Numbered from the stretch's first letter, positions 31,319 to 39,907 are shown. The stretch: DNA of 64,000 nucleotides from a virus (IMGVR_UViG_3300042899_000228:1-64000), one strand, 5' to 3'. Made by a program: numbers and translations. The notes: a model not told the origin generated them from the letters alone.

Positions 31319-32116
31319 TTATGCTAATATAACAACTCTTACTTTTGTAAGTAGATCAAGGGTATATTGTATATTTATTACAATTTCGCCACTTGCTTCA
31401 CTTATTTTTAAGTCATAACCTTGACCAAGTACAGGATTATGTGGCATTAAGTACCAAGTACCTCCATTATCATAATAAACTTGTGTATGTAAATCACACA
31501 TTTTATCAACAAATAAATCATCTGATGAACAAGCCGTAGGAAGTAATCCACAAGTTTCTAATTCTACTCTTGAAATAGTAATTACCTCACTAGAAAGTGT
31601 TGCTAATTGTTCATGCACAAATTTATATGCATTAGTTCCATTTGTTCCCGGATCACCTTGCGGACCTATAGGTCCTTCTGGACCAACTTCTCCTTGTATC
31701 CCTTGAGGTCCTTCTGGACCTACTGGGCCAGGGATTGAAGCAACTTCGCATATAAATACTGAAAGCAATTGGATTGCAATTTGTAATGACGTTCCCGCTG
31801 GAACAACTACAACACCCTCACATATAAGATCAATAGTTATTGTCAAACCTTGTTGTGCACAAAAAAAGTCAACCATCCGATTTAAGGCTATAGAAACAGA
31901 TGATCCAGAATCAACTACCATATCATTACCGCATACAATTGGAGCATCTGTATAAATTATACACTTGCTGTCTGTAATTTCAGTACATGGCTGAGGAGTA
32001 GGACAGACCGGTTCCTCACAACCACAAGCACATTCACAATGAGTTTGTGCAGTTTGATTATGTACATGTGTACTTGGTACTACATGATTATTTTGTTGAC
32101 AAGATGAACATCCCAT
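31319..32116 (-). CDS. Cys/His-rich protein with collagen-like segment (265 aa)
   Basis: Residues 1-45 hold about eleven cysteines and several histidines (MGCSSCQQNN, HCECACGCEEPVCPTPQPC). A helical region with the pattern CIIYTDAPIVCGNDM, then SVSIALNRMVDFFC follows; it resembles a segment in the 170-aa protein at 33977-34489. Around residues 132-165 is a collagen stretch (GPVGPEGPQGIQGEVGPEG), and the last 95 residues are a beta-rich cap. It is probably a modular fibre or adaptor. The N-terminal part could bind metal or form disulfides. Confidence 0.72.
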   Translation of the reverse strand: MGCSSCQQNNHVVPSTHVHNQTAQTHCECACGCEEPVCPTPQPCTEITDSKCIIYTDAPIVCGNDMVVDSGSSVSIALNRMVDFFCAQQGLTITIDLICEGVVVVPAGTSLQIAIQLLSVFICEVASIPGPVGPEGPQGIQGEVGPEGPIGPQGDPGTNGTNAYKFVHEQLATLSSEVITISRVELETCGLLPTACSSDDLFVDKMCDLHTQVYYDNGGTWYLMPHNPVLGQGYDLKISEASGEIVINIQYTLDLLTKVRVVILA

Positions 32117-32140
32117 TTTTAGTAATTTTTAATTTTATAA

Positions 32141-32974
32141 TTATACAGGCACTGGACCACCACCGCCTCCGCCACTAGTAGCTTCAACCCATTTTAAATA
32201 TGTTTCTGATGAAGCCATTATCATTTCGCAACCGTTACACTGAATAACAAGTCCCAAATTTACAATAACTCCTAGAATATTTAAATAATCTTCAGCCGTT
32301 AATTCTGGATGGTTTAATTGCAGATAGTTAAACAAAATGCCTAATCCGCTATATCCATTAAATGATGAAGACTCTAAGATTCCAATTTGAAAAAGATCAT
32401 CCAAATAAAAATTAGCACTTGATGAACTTGATGCATCAAACCATTGTTGAATTGCTTCATTGAAATCAGTATTGCAACATGGATATTGATCTTGTGTTGC
32501 TTCTAAAACTTTTAACCATGTTTCAATAGTAGTTGCATGTTCTAAACAACAAATTCTTATTTTTGAACCAAGTAAAAACTGTTGCACCATTAAAAAATTA
32601 TCCGCGCCACCTAAATAGTAAATACCATTTTTGCAATCAGGGCAACAAAGATTCTTATTATTTGAAATAGATATTCCTCCAGATAATGTTTCAATCAATG
32701 CTGTAGTTACGTCTAAAGTAAATTTAAGTTGTCTATCAGGAACTGCATCAACAGGGTATTTAATTCCAACTTCAGCATTAACTGCAACTTCACCTATTGG
32801 AACTTTAACAGATTTCCCTCCTTTTGAAATATTTGCTAAAATCTGCAATACTGTAAGATTATCTGAATCAGTTCCTACCAACGAAAATACTCCTTTAAAC
32901 ATATAGATCAAAGGATTGATACATGTAGTTACTTCACATGTACATTTACTTGTTTTACATTTTTTACAGCCCAT
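32141..32974 (-). CDS. Cys-rich appendage protein, paralogue A (277 aa)
   Basis: It begins with the tag MGCKKCKTSKCTCEV. The body contains NLCCPDCKNGIYYLGG, RICCLEH, a CCNTDF segment, FNGYSGLGILFNYLQ and QCNGCEMI, and ends in Gly/Pro repeats. The downstream protein at 32986-33975 has the same motifs in the same order, so the two are tandem paralogues. No known domain was recognised. Its position inside the fibre cluster suggests a baseplate or appendage part. The C-terminal GGGGGGPVPV looks like a flexible end. Confidence 0.68.
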   Translation of the reverse strand: MGCKKCKTSKCTCEVTTCINPLIYMFKGVFSLVGTDSDNLTVLQILANISKGGKSVKVPIGEVAVNAEVGIKYPVDAVPDRQLKFTLDVTTALIETLSGGISISNNKNLCCPDCKNGIYYLGGADNFLMVQQFLLGSKIRICCLEHATTIETWLKVLEATQDQYPCCNTDFNEAIQQWFDASSSSSANFYLDDLFQIGILESSSFNGYSGLGILFNYLQLNHPELTAEDYLNILGVIVNLGLVIQCNGCEMIMASSETYLKWVEATSGGGGGGPVPV

Positions 32975-32985
32975 TGCTTATTTTA

Positions 32986-33975
32986 TTAATCATATATAAC
33001 TTCAAGTGACATCATTCCTCCAGAACAATTTGCAAGATATGTAAGAGCAGGCATTTGACATCTAATTCTTCCATCCCCATTGTTAAAGTAAGTTCCATAC
33101 TGTAAAAAACAAGAATTTATTTGTACAGGTGGATTAGAATTAAACATTGCTACTAAAGCATCAATATCTGTTTGATTTGTTCCATAACAAGCTGCAAACT
33201 GGATTCCCATGCATTTATATATAATTGAGTTATATGTTGCACCATTTTCTAATATTTGACTGTAAACGCTATATGTTTTTTGTGGAGGAAGAGGTGTTGA
33301 TCCACATCCACCATTTTGTAACCATTTTGTAAATGTTTGAGGATTTCCAATAAACACATTACAGTCGCAGCAATAAGAAACAAATCCTTTTTGTATAATA
33401 GCTATAAAGACATCTGAAATTGTTTCTCCTTGAAATAAATCTTCTGGTGTATTAATAAGCAAATTGTAAATTTTACAAAGAAGTGTGTTATCATAACCAT
33501 TAACTTCCACAACTCCTGTATCAAGTAATGTAAGCATATCTACAATAGTTGAAAACTGATTTAAACAACTTTCAAAATCATTACTGCAACAAGCTGGTGG
33601 CACATCCCAATTTTCTAAATAATCTGGATAAATTTGAGCAGATGCTGCAACATTTATACAACATATTGGCGATGGTATTGATTTACCTAGTGTATTAAAT
33701 ATTTCCACTCCCCCTAAAAAATAAAATGGAGCATCCTTACAGTTTGGACAACAAATATTTGAAGCATCTGACAATACTAGCCCACCACCTATCAAAGAAC
33801 CAAACCAATCTTGTACTGACAATGTTTCATCAAGCAGGGCTTGATTAATAGCCATGTTCCATGTATATGTAAAAGAATCCACACAACCGTTAACTATAGG
33901 AACAATTGGTTCTGGACAACATACAGGAGTCTTAATTATTATCGCATTATTCTGCGGAGTGCATTTCTTTTTCAT
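32986..33975 (-). CDS. Cys-rich appendage protein, paralogue B (329 aa)
   Basis: It shares with the upstream neighbour NICCPNCKDAPFYFLGG, ICCINVA, a CCSNDF segment, VNGYDNTLLCKIYNLL and CCDCNVFIGNP with a following TFTKWL. It carries an extra C-terminal beta-rich domain of about 95 residues (KTYSVYSQILENGATYNSII). The N-terminus is short and Cys-containing (MKKKCTPQNN). Tandem duplication followed by addition of a domain is the simplest explanation. It is probably a structural appendage component. Confidence 0.68.
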   Translation of the reverse strand: MKKKCTPQNNAIIIKTPVCCPEPIVPIVNGCVDSFTYTWNMAINQALLDETLSVQDWFGSLIGGGLVLSDASNICCPNCKDAPFYFLGGVEIFNTLGKSIPSPICCINVAASAQIYPDYLENWDVPPACCSNDFESCLNQFSTIVDMLTLLDTGVVEVNGYDNTLLCKIYNLLINTPEDLFQGETISDVFIAIIQKGFVSYCCDCNVFIGNPQTFTKWLQNGGCGSTPLPPQKTYSVYSQILENGATYNSIIYKCMGIQFAACYGTNQTDIDALVAMFNSNPPVQINSCFLQYGTYFNNGDGRIRCQMPALTYLANCSGGMMSLEVIYD

Positions 33976-33976
33976 C

Positions 33977-34489
33977 TTATCCGCCTATTAAAAGATTAAC
34001 CTGTGCTTGCAATGCAGCAATTTGTTGTTGCATTTGAGCTAAAGCATTATTCTGTGTTTGAATCAATACTTGTTGATCACAAAGTTTAGAACCAATAGCG
34101 GTTATGTATTCAGTCATTGACATAACTACGCCATACTGTTGTTGAAAACATGCAGCAACTGCCATTTCGCATTCAGGACAACCAGTAGTTCCACCTGTTG
34201 TTACAGATGTTCCTGTATTTACTTTTGCAATAGTGTCAATAAGTAATTGAATAAGTTCAACAAAGTTTGCTGGTGGACATTCTGTACTTATTAACTCTGA
34301 TAAATCATAAGATTGAACATCAAGCATTTCAAAGATTTTGCAAATCCTTTTAGCTAATTCATTTATGACATCGCTAATTGTATCACCATGACACAAATTA
34401 ATGCAACACAAATCTGGTCCTTGCCATACAACACAGTTACTTGTTGTTACAGCACATCCAGAACTTCTAGTATTTGTTGGCTTTCCCAT
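33977..34489 (-). CDS. helical trimerisation-type appendage protein (170 aa)
   Basis: After a short N-terminus comes NCVVWQGPDLCCINLCHGD, then TISDVINELAKRIC, a motif I know from short appendage proteins of Bacteroidota phages. The last 45 residues form a clear coiled coil (QNNALAQMQQQIAALQAQVN). The middle contains a CPEC pair. The shape suggests an oligomeric stalk or adaptor. It abuts the 329-aa gene (1 base) and follows the 486-aa gene by 39 bases. Confidence 0.68.
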   Translation of the reverse strand: MGKPTNTRSSGCAVTTSNCVVWQGPDLCCINLCHGDTISDVINELAKRICKIFEMLDVQSYDLSELISTECPPANFVELIQLLIDTIAKVNTGTSVTTGGTTGCPECEMAVAACFQQQYGVVMSMTEYITAIGSKLCDQQVLIQTQNNALAQMQQQIAALQAQVNLLIGG

Positions 34490-34528
34490 AGCTAATAATA
34501 TACAAATTTTTAATTTAATTTCCTAATT

Positions 34529-35989
34529 TTAATTACAATCCACTCCTTCAGTAAACTGCACCTGCAGTAAATCTTGATTGTTTGCAAGAATGTAAATATC
34601 AGCGGATGTTTGCGCTGTTATACCACATACAAAAACTTCATAAGGTGTGCTAGCTGAATAGAACATAACAGTTCTAACAACTCGGTTGCAATCTTTAAAA
34701 TACAACCATCCTTCCACATTAATTGGAATAATGATTGAATACTTTTTACATGTACCTGGAAGTGGAGCAATTGGACAACACGCGTTTGGATCCTCTGCAA
34801 TATCCATCTTTAAGATTTCATGTTCTATTGTTGATTGCATTAGATCTGTAGGACAACAGAATTGTATTCCATATCTTAATGCTAATACTTTTTCATAGTT
34901 TGCATCTCCAAATGCACAAAAGATTTGTTCTGCATCAAAAGGTTCTGCGTTGTTTACTATAAAATCAGGGTAAATCATCTTGTGATTTGTAACTGGAGGA
35001 ATTGTTACCGGTTTTGGTAAACATTCCTGGCATGTGCTCACGCACTCAGTTTCAATAAAAAAGTCCTGCCATAGTATTTCTTCCCATTCTTCAAAACATT
35101 CCGCCTCTGTTACGCGGTAACATCCGGTGATAACATTTGCATTGATGTCTTTAATAGTTGTTAAAACAACTTCTAAAAAGTCATCTGGATGATTGTTGTT
35201 ACTTGTTAAACCTTGGAATACAAATACTCCAGGTAAACCATTTACAACTAATGCTTCTCCTGTTGAACAACAAGTTAATTGGTATCTTTCTTCTGGATAA
35301 TTTAAAGTAGGATCTATTGTTGGAACAACTGGTTCTATTGCCTTACAAATGTAAGATTGAAATCTATTACTTTGCCATGATGTTATTACACCTTCTTCTG
35401 CTGGCACTAAATTTGTTGAATTAAGTGTGTCAATAATAGTTAATGCATCTCCTAAAACAGTTGATGAATACCATACTTGATCATCTATTGAAAACCAAAC
35501 AAATACAACAGGCTGTGTCCAAGTATTAAGAATCTCATAATAGTTATGTCCATCATACGTTCCAGTTGGTCCTACAAAAGAATAAATAGGTTGACCTAAT
35601 GTAATATTACCAACTCCTAGCCATTGAAAAAATAATGAGTTACATGTTGTATTGCAATCACAACACATTGGTGTAGTAACTAACCCTGTATAAATAGCAT
35701 CAAACCAATTTTGTGTATTAGCTGGATCTGGTCCAGCTGGCGGGTTTGCTGATTTTAAAATAAAACAACCATTGGTTACATTGCCTGATGAATCTGTAAA
35801 ACTAGTTATGATTTGAGGATCAATTACAAGATCCATTGGCTGAATATCAAAAAAAACTCCAGTGTATTTAATGTACACAGGTGTTCCTGCATAAGGATGT
35901 CCTGTAGGATACACATACACTTGATTGCTACAACAATCTATAATAGTATAATACTTATTATTTTTTGGAGTTTCTGAATTTGTTGCCAT
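34529..35989 (-). CDS. repeated Cys-motif appendage protein (486 aa)
   Basis: At least three small beta-rich modules can be seen. Two have the pattern Y-x-[IL]-x-x-CC ... C-[FY]-x-[LV] ... C-x-x-C (YYTIIDCCSNQVYVYP near the start; YQLTCCSTGEALVV with CYRVTEAE and CVSTCQECLP mid-protein). The last has CKKYSIIIPINVEGWLYFKD followed by C at its end. Such CC/CxxC modules are frequent in phage virion appendages. No enzyme motif was found. It heads a run of six closely spaced appendage genes. Confidence 0.68.
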   Translation of the reverse strand: MATNSETPKNNKYYTIIDCCSNQVYVYPTGHPYAGTPVYIKYTGVFFDIQPMDLVIDPQIITSFTDSSGNVTNGCFILKSANPPAGPDPANTQNWFDAIYTGLVTTPMCCDCNTTCNSLFFQWLGVGNITLGQPIYSFVGPTGTYDGHNYYEILNTWTQPVVFVWFSIDDQVWYSSTVLGDALTIIDTLNSTNLVPAEEGVITSWQSNRFQSYICKAIEPVVPTIDPTLNYPEERYQLTCCSTGEALVVNGLPGVFVFQGLTSNNNHPDDFLEVVLTTIKDINANVITGCYRVTEAECFEEWEEILWQDFFIETECVSTCQECLPKPVTIPPVTNHKMIYPDFIVNNAEPFDAEQIFCAFGDANYEKVLALRYGIQFCCPTDLMQSTIEHEILKMDIAEDPNACCPIAPLPGTCKKYSIIIPINVEGWLYFKDCNRVVRTVMFYSASTPYEVFVCGITAQTSADIYILANNQDLLQVQFTEGVDCN

Positions 35990-35990
35990 T

Positions 35991-36131
35991 TTATTTCTTT
36001 ATTTGACCTTCAGCAATTTGCTGATTGACCGTATTAACGCAAGCGGTACAACAAGATGTACCATTTGTTGCATTTACAATGTATGTTCCTGTACAAGTAC
36101 ATACTCCACAATTTTGACAGTTCTGAGCCAT
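35991..36131 (-). CDS. tiny Cys-rich protein (46 aa)
   Basis: A small gene with MAQNCQNCGVCTCTGTYIVN and a second cluster CCTACV, eight cysteines in 46 residues. The stop at 35991 lies 1 base before the start of the 486-aa gene, and the start lies 1 base after the stop of the 186-aa gene, so it fits the gene line exactly. The CxxCGxCxC arrangement resembles the N-terminal tags of neighbouring collagen and appendage proteins. It could be a detached tag or a small metal-binding part. Confidence 0.6.
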   Translation of the reverse strand: MAQNCQNCGVCTCTGTYIVNATNGTSCCTACVNTVNQQIAEGQIKK

Positions 36132-36132
36132 T

Positions 36133-36693
36133 TTAGCAAAGTTTACATGAATAATTATCTAATAATTTTTTGGCATAGTTATACAAAACCATTGCCTGAT
36201 CATGGTCTAAACAGTATTCAGCTTTTGCTTGAGCCGCATCTATGTAACCAGTAATCTCCATCAAAGATATAAATTTATTCTTAGTTTCTGGAATTGGTTC
36301 ACATGCACTCAATTTAAGTTTGCACCATTCCTCTTTCAGTTGTTTTCTTAAAGCTGTAACACGCAAATGATTGTATTCAACATACATTTTATCATGCGGA
36401 GATAGGGCATACTTAATGACATAAATCCCATCAGGTAATGAATGGAACTCAGTTCCACAACATTCAGTTTGTATTTTTAAATCACAAGCAGTGAGATTAA
36501 GAATAAATCCTTTATAAATTGGTGGAAAAGTTGTGTCATTGAAAGTGATGCAATCTCTATATCCAGGTACTAATACTTGGACAGTAGGGCAAACATAAGG
36601 CATGAGTAAATCATACACACTTGTGTCTTCTATGCGAAGAACACAATCTGTCATAATGTTTGGAATATTTAAACTTAATGAATTTGTTGCCAT
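36133..36693 (-). CDS. conserved virion protein (186 aa)
   Basis: The N-terminal half is beta-rich (LNIPNIMTDCVLRIEDTSVY, then TVQVLVPGYRDCITF). It is followed by PDGIYVIKYALSPHDKMYVE with a conserved-looking YNHLR, and then a long helical C-terminus ending in a Cys pair. I recognise this layout from structural genes of large Bacteroidota phages, where its exact role is not settled. It starts just after a strong terminator (36703-36746) and leads the appendage module. I see no promoter box upstream of it. Confidence 0.68.
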   Translation of the reverse strand: MATNSLSLNIPNIMTDCVLRIEDTSVYDLLMPYVCPTVQVLVPGYRDCITFNDTTFPPIYKGFILNLTACDLKIQTECCGTEFHSLPDGIYVIKYALSPHDKMYVEYNHLRVTALRKQLKEEWCKLKLSACEPIPETKNKFISLMEITGYIDAAQAKAEYCLDHDQAMVLYNYAKKLLDNYSCKLC

Positions 36694-36702
36694 AAGATTT
36701 CA

Positions 36703-36746
36703 TTTAAAAAAAATGGAGAACAGAGAAAGACTCTATTCTCCATTTT
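36703..36746 (-). terminator. strong terminator after the 530-aa structural gene
   Basis: An 11-base-pair stem (AAAATGGAGAA with its complement, 36710-36720 and 36736-36746) with an inner AGAG/CTCT helix and a run of eight T on the minus strand (TTTTTTTT). It lies 20 bases after the stop of 36767-38359. Confidence 0.85.
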
Positions 36747-36766
36747 AGGAAGATATAACTCCGGTC

Positions 36767-38359
36767 TTAAAGAACTGCTGGTGTATAAGCAGTATGACCA
36801 AAAGTATTCAATGTTACAACTCCACCAACTGCAGCTGCACCCAACCATGTTGCCATGAATGTTTCAAATGCTGTTGCTGTAGCAGCAGTAACATAGATGT
36901 TCAATGCATATTGATCATCATCATAAACACCACTAGGGTTATTATAACGAGGAACACTGTGCTGGATTACATAACGCGTGTACAACGCATTACGGTTAAC
37001 CGCAGTAAAGTACTGATTTCCTTGAGTGATCTCACGGATACGAACATCATCAGAGAAATGATTTTGTAAGTATGACTCATCAAGAATCACATCACGCAAT
37101 ACAGTTTCACCATATCCTTGTCCTGTAAATCCAGCATATTCTTTAGTAGCACAAAGTGCAGAGAAATCACATGGATCACCAGTCAAATCTGTCAATGATA
37201 AGTTCATCTGAATGATTTCTTTTTCATAGAAATCATTATTTTGGAATGAACAGTTACCAAATTTAGTTTCAATGTAAGCTCCAATCAAACGAATACCAGC
37301 TAATGCGCCAGCAATGTATCCTGGAGATACATAAGTTGACCATACATTAGTTCCAGGGAAACCTGCAGCAATTGCTTCAGCAGCTGTAGCAAACAATGGA
37401 ACACCTGTTTGAGTATAAACGATTGGACGAACAAAGTACTGCAACCATACATCAGTTACGATTTGGTTAGCCCAATTGATCATTACCAATGTAGAATCTA
37501 CATTTCCTGGTACAATTGTACCTGTTGGACAACAACCTGTATAAGCTGCAAAAGTTTTGTACAAGTCATGATTCAAGAAACGCAATACGGGTGAACCCCA
37601 TAAGTCAACACGAAGATTATAAGTTTCTCCACATACAAAGTTAAATTTGCATGGATTACTTCCTACTGCATTGTATTTAATTGTTGCAACTGGAATTGAA
37701 GCAGCCGTACCCGGTGTAAATGGAATTGAAGCTGGTAATGTTAAAACATCACCTACTGTATATCCTTGACCAGGTTGTGTAATTGTAATTGACGCGATTG
37801 CACCACCTGCAGTTGTTACTACTGTAGCAAATGCACCTACACCTGCGCCACTATCTACAAGAGCAACATTAGTATAAGTTTGAGATGCAGCATAACCAGT
37901 ACCTGGTACAAGAGCACCTAAAGTTGCAATTGAATCAGAATTCCAGTTTGTGTTTCCTAAATGCCAAATTGATTGCTCTGGAGCAGCACCTGTCATTTTA
38001 GAAAATTTGTGAACAAATCGCGGATTGATCATCTTTGATTTATTAGATTCTTTGTACCCTCCGTGGAAAGGTCCAATCTTATCATCAGTAAACAAAGATG
38101 CAGCAGCAAAAACCAATGGTTTTCCTGCAACTACTTCCGCAGATGCGTTGTTTACAGATACATAAGTGTTTGGATTAAAGAATCCATAAGTACCAACTCC
38201 TAATGAATTTGGTGCAACAGCGTTTGCTAAAGCTGATGTTGGTACACCTGCGTCTAACAAAAATCCGTTATTCACCGCATTGGATGTACCAGGTACATTT
38301 GCTTGGGTTGCTTTTGTTCCGACAAATGATTTGCGGTAAGCATGATTAAAATAACTCAT
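36767..38359 (-). CDS. abundant-type structural protein with inserted beta domain (530 aa)
   Basis: The protein has a capsid/tail-like mixed composition and few lysines. Residues about 150-235 form an inserted module with GTGYAASQTYTNVALVDSG and SITITQPGQGYTVGDVLTL, an insert type known from several phage structural proteins. Further on, TYNLRVDLWGSPVLRFLNHD and CCPTG recall structural proteins of cyanophages and Bacteroidota phages. The gene stands alone between a TTTG-N23-TATTTTTG promoter (38399-38433) and a strong hairpin terminator (36703-36746). A single-gene unit with both signals suggests high output, as for a main capsid, tail or vertex protein. I cannot choose between these. Confidence 0.75.
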   Translation of the reverse strand: MSYFNHAYRKSFVGTKATQANVPGTSNAVNNGFLLDAGVPTSALANAVAPNSLGVGTYGFFNPNTYVSVNNASAEVVAGKPLVFAAASLFTDDKIGPFHGGYKESNKSKMINPRFVHKFSKMTGAAPEQSIWHLGNTNWNSDSIATLGALVPGTGYAASQTYTNVALVDSGAGVGAFATVVTTAGGAIASITITQPGQGYTVGDVLTLPASIPFTPGTAASIPVATIKYNAVGSNPCKFNFVCGETYNLRVDLWGSPVLRFLNHDLYKTFAAYTGCCPTGTIVPGNVDSTLVMINWANQIVTDVWLQYFVRPIVYTQTGVPLFATAAEAIAAGFPGTNVWSTYVSPGYIAGALAGIRLIGAYIETKFGNCSFQNNDFYEKEIIQMNLSLTDLTGDPCDFSALCATKEYAGFTGQGYGETVLRDVILDESYLQNHFSDDVRIREITQGNQYFTAVNRNALYTRYVIQHSVPRYNNPSGVYDDDQYALNIYVTAATATAFETFMATWLGAAAVGGVVTLNTFGHTAYTPAVL

Positions 38360-38398
38360 TTTTCTTTTTTTAGTTAATAAACAATATATTCAATATAG

Positions 38399-38433
38399 CA
38401 AAAATAATCCAATTGTGCAACACTTAGTGCAAA
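38399..38433 (-). promoter_or_regulatory. promoter of the 530-aa structural gene
   Basis: On the minus strand TTTG (38430-38433), 23 bases, then TATTTTTG (38399-38406). The spacer contains a second TTGCAC unit, giving two direct copies 12 bases apart, which could be an operator. The ATG of the gene is 39 bases downstream. Confidence 0.65.
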
Positions 38434-38571
38434 TTATTTTTTAGTTTTTGCTTTTACTGAAGATTTTCCTTTTGTTGGCGTTTTACCAGCTTCTTTATCT
38501 TTTGCACTTTTGATCCATGGTGGAACCCATTTATCTTTAGCAGGTGCTGCTTTTTTCTTTGCTGTTGCCAT
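38434..38571 (-). CDS. tiny Lys/Ala-rich basic protein (45 aa)
   Basis: It reads MATAKKKAAPAKDKWVPPWI and ends in a lysine-rich tail (VKAKTKK). The start lies 2 bases after the stop of the Dps-like gene. The composition suggests a nucleic-acid or scaffold-binding peptide like the tiny proteins at 39740-40760. Its 3' end overlaps the upstream part of the promoter region of the 530-aa gene. Family unknown. Confidence 0.6.
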   Translation of the reverse strand: MATAKKKAAPAKDKWVPPWIKSAKDKEAGKTPTKGKSSVKAKTKK

Positions 38572-38573
38572 GA

Positions 38574-39035
38574 TTATTTTAAAAATAAAAGTTTGTACTT
38601 TGTTGAACCTAGTAATCTTTTTACATTGTCTAGTTCATTGCTAATTTCTGAGAAACACATAATGTCTTGTAAAGCACAAATCATGTCATAGATTTCTCTG
38701 ATGTAAACAATACCTTCTTCTACAGAATTAAGACTTCTTGGACAACAGTCTGGAAGAACTAAAATTCTTTCAGCTGCTCCTTGGTATGCTTCTGTAATTG
38801 TATCTACTAGATCGGGTAATCCGTCATACAACCCACCCAATGCAGTATGCATAGCAAATGCACTAGGGCCTGATACTTTTAAATGAAGTTTATGAAATGA
38901 AATGGAAGCATTCATTAATTCACAAATACAAGCAGTTGTTTCTTCAACACAATGATTACCTGATGGCTTTGTGTAAGCAGGACTCGCTGCTGGTTGTGTT
39001 GGTCTTTTTAATAGACCTCTTTGTGGTGAGTTCAT
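38574..39035 (-). CDS. Dps/ferritin-like (DUF5856-type) protein (153 aa)
   Basis: Residues 42-87 match the first two helices of Dps-like phage proteins: ISFHKLHLKVSGPSAFAMHT, then LYDGLPDLVDTITEAYQG. H48, H51, H63, D74, D78 and E82 occupy positions where ferritin-like folds place metal or structural residues. The last helix ends DNVKRLLGSTKYKLLFLK, as in that family. Compared with Dps, a Cys-Cys-Pro loop (PDCCPRSLNSVEEG, 96-108) sits between helices. DUF5856 proteins occur in T4-like and marine phages; their function is unsettled, and a DNA-binding or iron-storage role is only inferred. It lies in the virion gene block. Confidence 0.62.
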   Translation of the reverse strand: MNSPQRGLLKRPTQPAASPAYTKPSGNHCVEETTACICELMNASISFHKLHLKVSGPSAFAMHTALGGLYDGLPDLVDTITEAYQGAAERILVLPDCCPRSLNSVEEGIVYIREIYDMICALQDIMCFSEISNELDNVKRLLGSTKYKLLFLK

Positions 39036-39041
39036 TATATA

Positions 39042-39743
39042 TTAGTTATTAGTTTCTACTGAGTTATCTGCAATTTGATTTGCAGTAACATCTTCAAGAT
39101 CTCCTGCTAGAATTTTTACACATTCATCAATGAATAACTCAACAATATCATCTTTAAATTCACATTCAACATTTACAGTTGAAACAAGTCCCGTATATGG
39201 ATCTGATGTTCCTGGAATTTGTATTCTCCTTGGTTGTCTGTAATAAGTTAAAACTGTGTTTTCTAATTCAAAATCATTGTTTGTGTAAACTTTAATTTTA
39301 TTTCCTAGTACTGTAGCAAAAGTTTCAGCCCATTCAAAACTTGGTTTTTTATTATGATCCCTCAAAAGTTCATCTACGTTTGCTTCTTCTGCAAGATAAA
39401 TTACCATTTGTCTTTTATCACAACAATCTTTTTTTGATTTGCTAGAAATTCTTTTCCACTCAAAATAGTCTGAAGGTAAAGTTGGAGATTGAAAGTACAA
39501 ATCTTTTTTGACCATTGCTAACGGTTTGTCTGAAAGCAAAACTTGTAAATCATCAATACGTCTTTTACTAGCTTCATCACCAGTCTTAGTCATATTAGTT
39601 CCCATCAAGTTTCTTCTGCACCAAGTTACTTGTGCTTTATTAAAAGCTTCAACAATTTGCCAAGGCATAATGTTGTCATAGTCATTACTAGCCAATTTAT
39701 TAATTCGCTGTTTGACTTTTATTTGTATGGTGTCATTTGTCAT
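39042..39743 (-). CDS. ring protein 1 / head-tail connector candidate (233 aa)
   Basis: A helical N-terminus (IQIKVKQRINKLASNDYDNI) with PWQIVEAFNKAQVTWCRR is followed by a beta-rich middle. The C-terminus has FKDDIVELFIDECVKILAGD, then LEDVTANQIADNSVETNN. I associate that C-terminal signature with the first ring, or head-tail connector, protein of crAss-like phages, which sits below the portal. The start overlaps the stop of the 55-aa gene (ATGA). Size and location in the virion block agree. Confidence 0.7.
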   Translation of the reverse strand: MTNDTIQIKVKQRINKLASNDYDNIMPWQIVEAFNKAQVTWCRRNLMGTNMTKTGDEASKRRIDDLQVLLSDKPLAMVKKDLYFQSPTLPSDYFEWKRISSKSKKDCCDKRQMVIYLAEEANVDELLRDHNKKPSFEWAETFATVLGNKIKVYTNNDFELENTVLTYYRQPRRIQIPGTSDPYTGLVSTVNVECEFKDDIVELFIDECVKILAGDLEDVTANQIADNSVETNN

Positions 39744-39907
39744 TTCCCTTTAACTTTTTTAAGGTTTGGATTTTTACGTTTTGCAGCAGGAGAAGCTTTT
39801 CTTGCAGCAGATGCCAAAATAGCACCGGCTGCTTCCATAGAAACACCTTGCTTTTTTGCTATACCTTTTTGAGCTGCTTTAAAACCCATTCCTTTCTTTA
39901 TTGCCAT
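39740..39907 (-). CDS. tiny basic Ala/Lys-rich phage protein (55 aa)
   Basis: It reads MAIKKGMGFKAAQKGIAKKQ, then GVSMEAAGAILASAARKASP, ending in a Lys-rich tail. This GFKAAQKxIAKKQGxS pattern is common in short proteins of marine and Bacteroidota phages. Its TGA overlaps the ATG of the ring candidate (ATGA), which supports translation. A helix of Ala and small residues with a basic end suggests binding to DNA or a capsid. Function unknown. Confidence 0.62.
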   Translation of the reverse strand: MAIKKGMGFKAAQKGIAKKQGVSMEAAGAILASAARKASPAAKRKNPNLKKVKGK

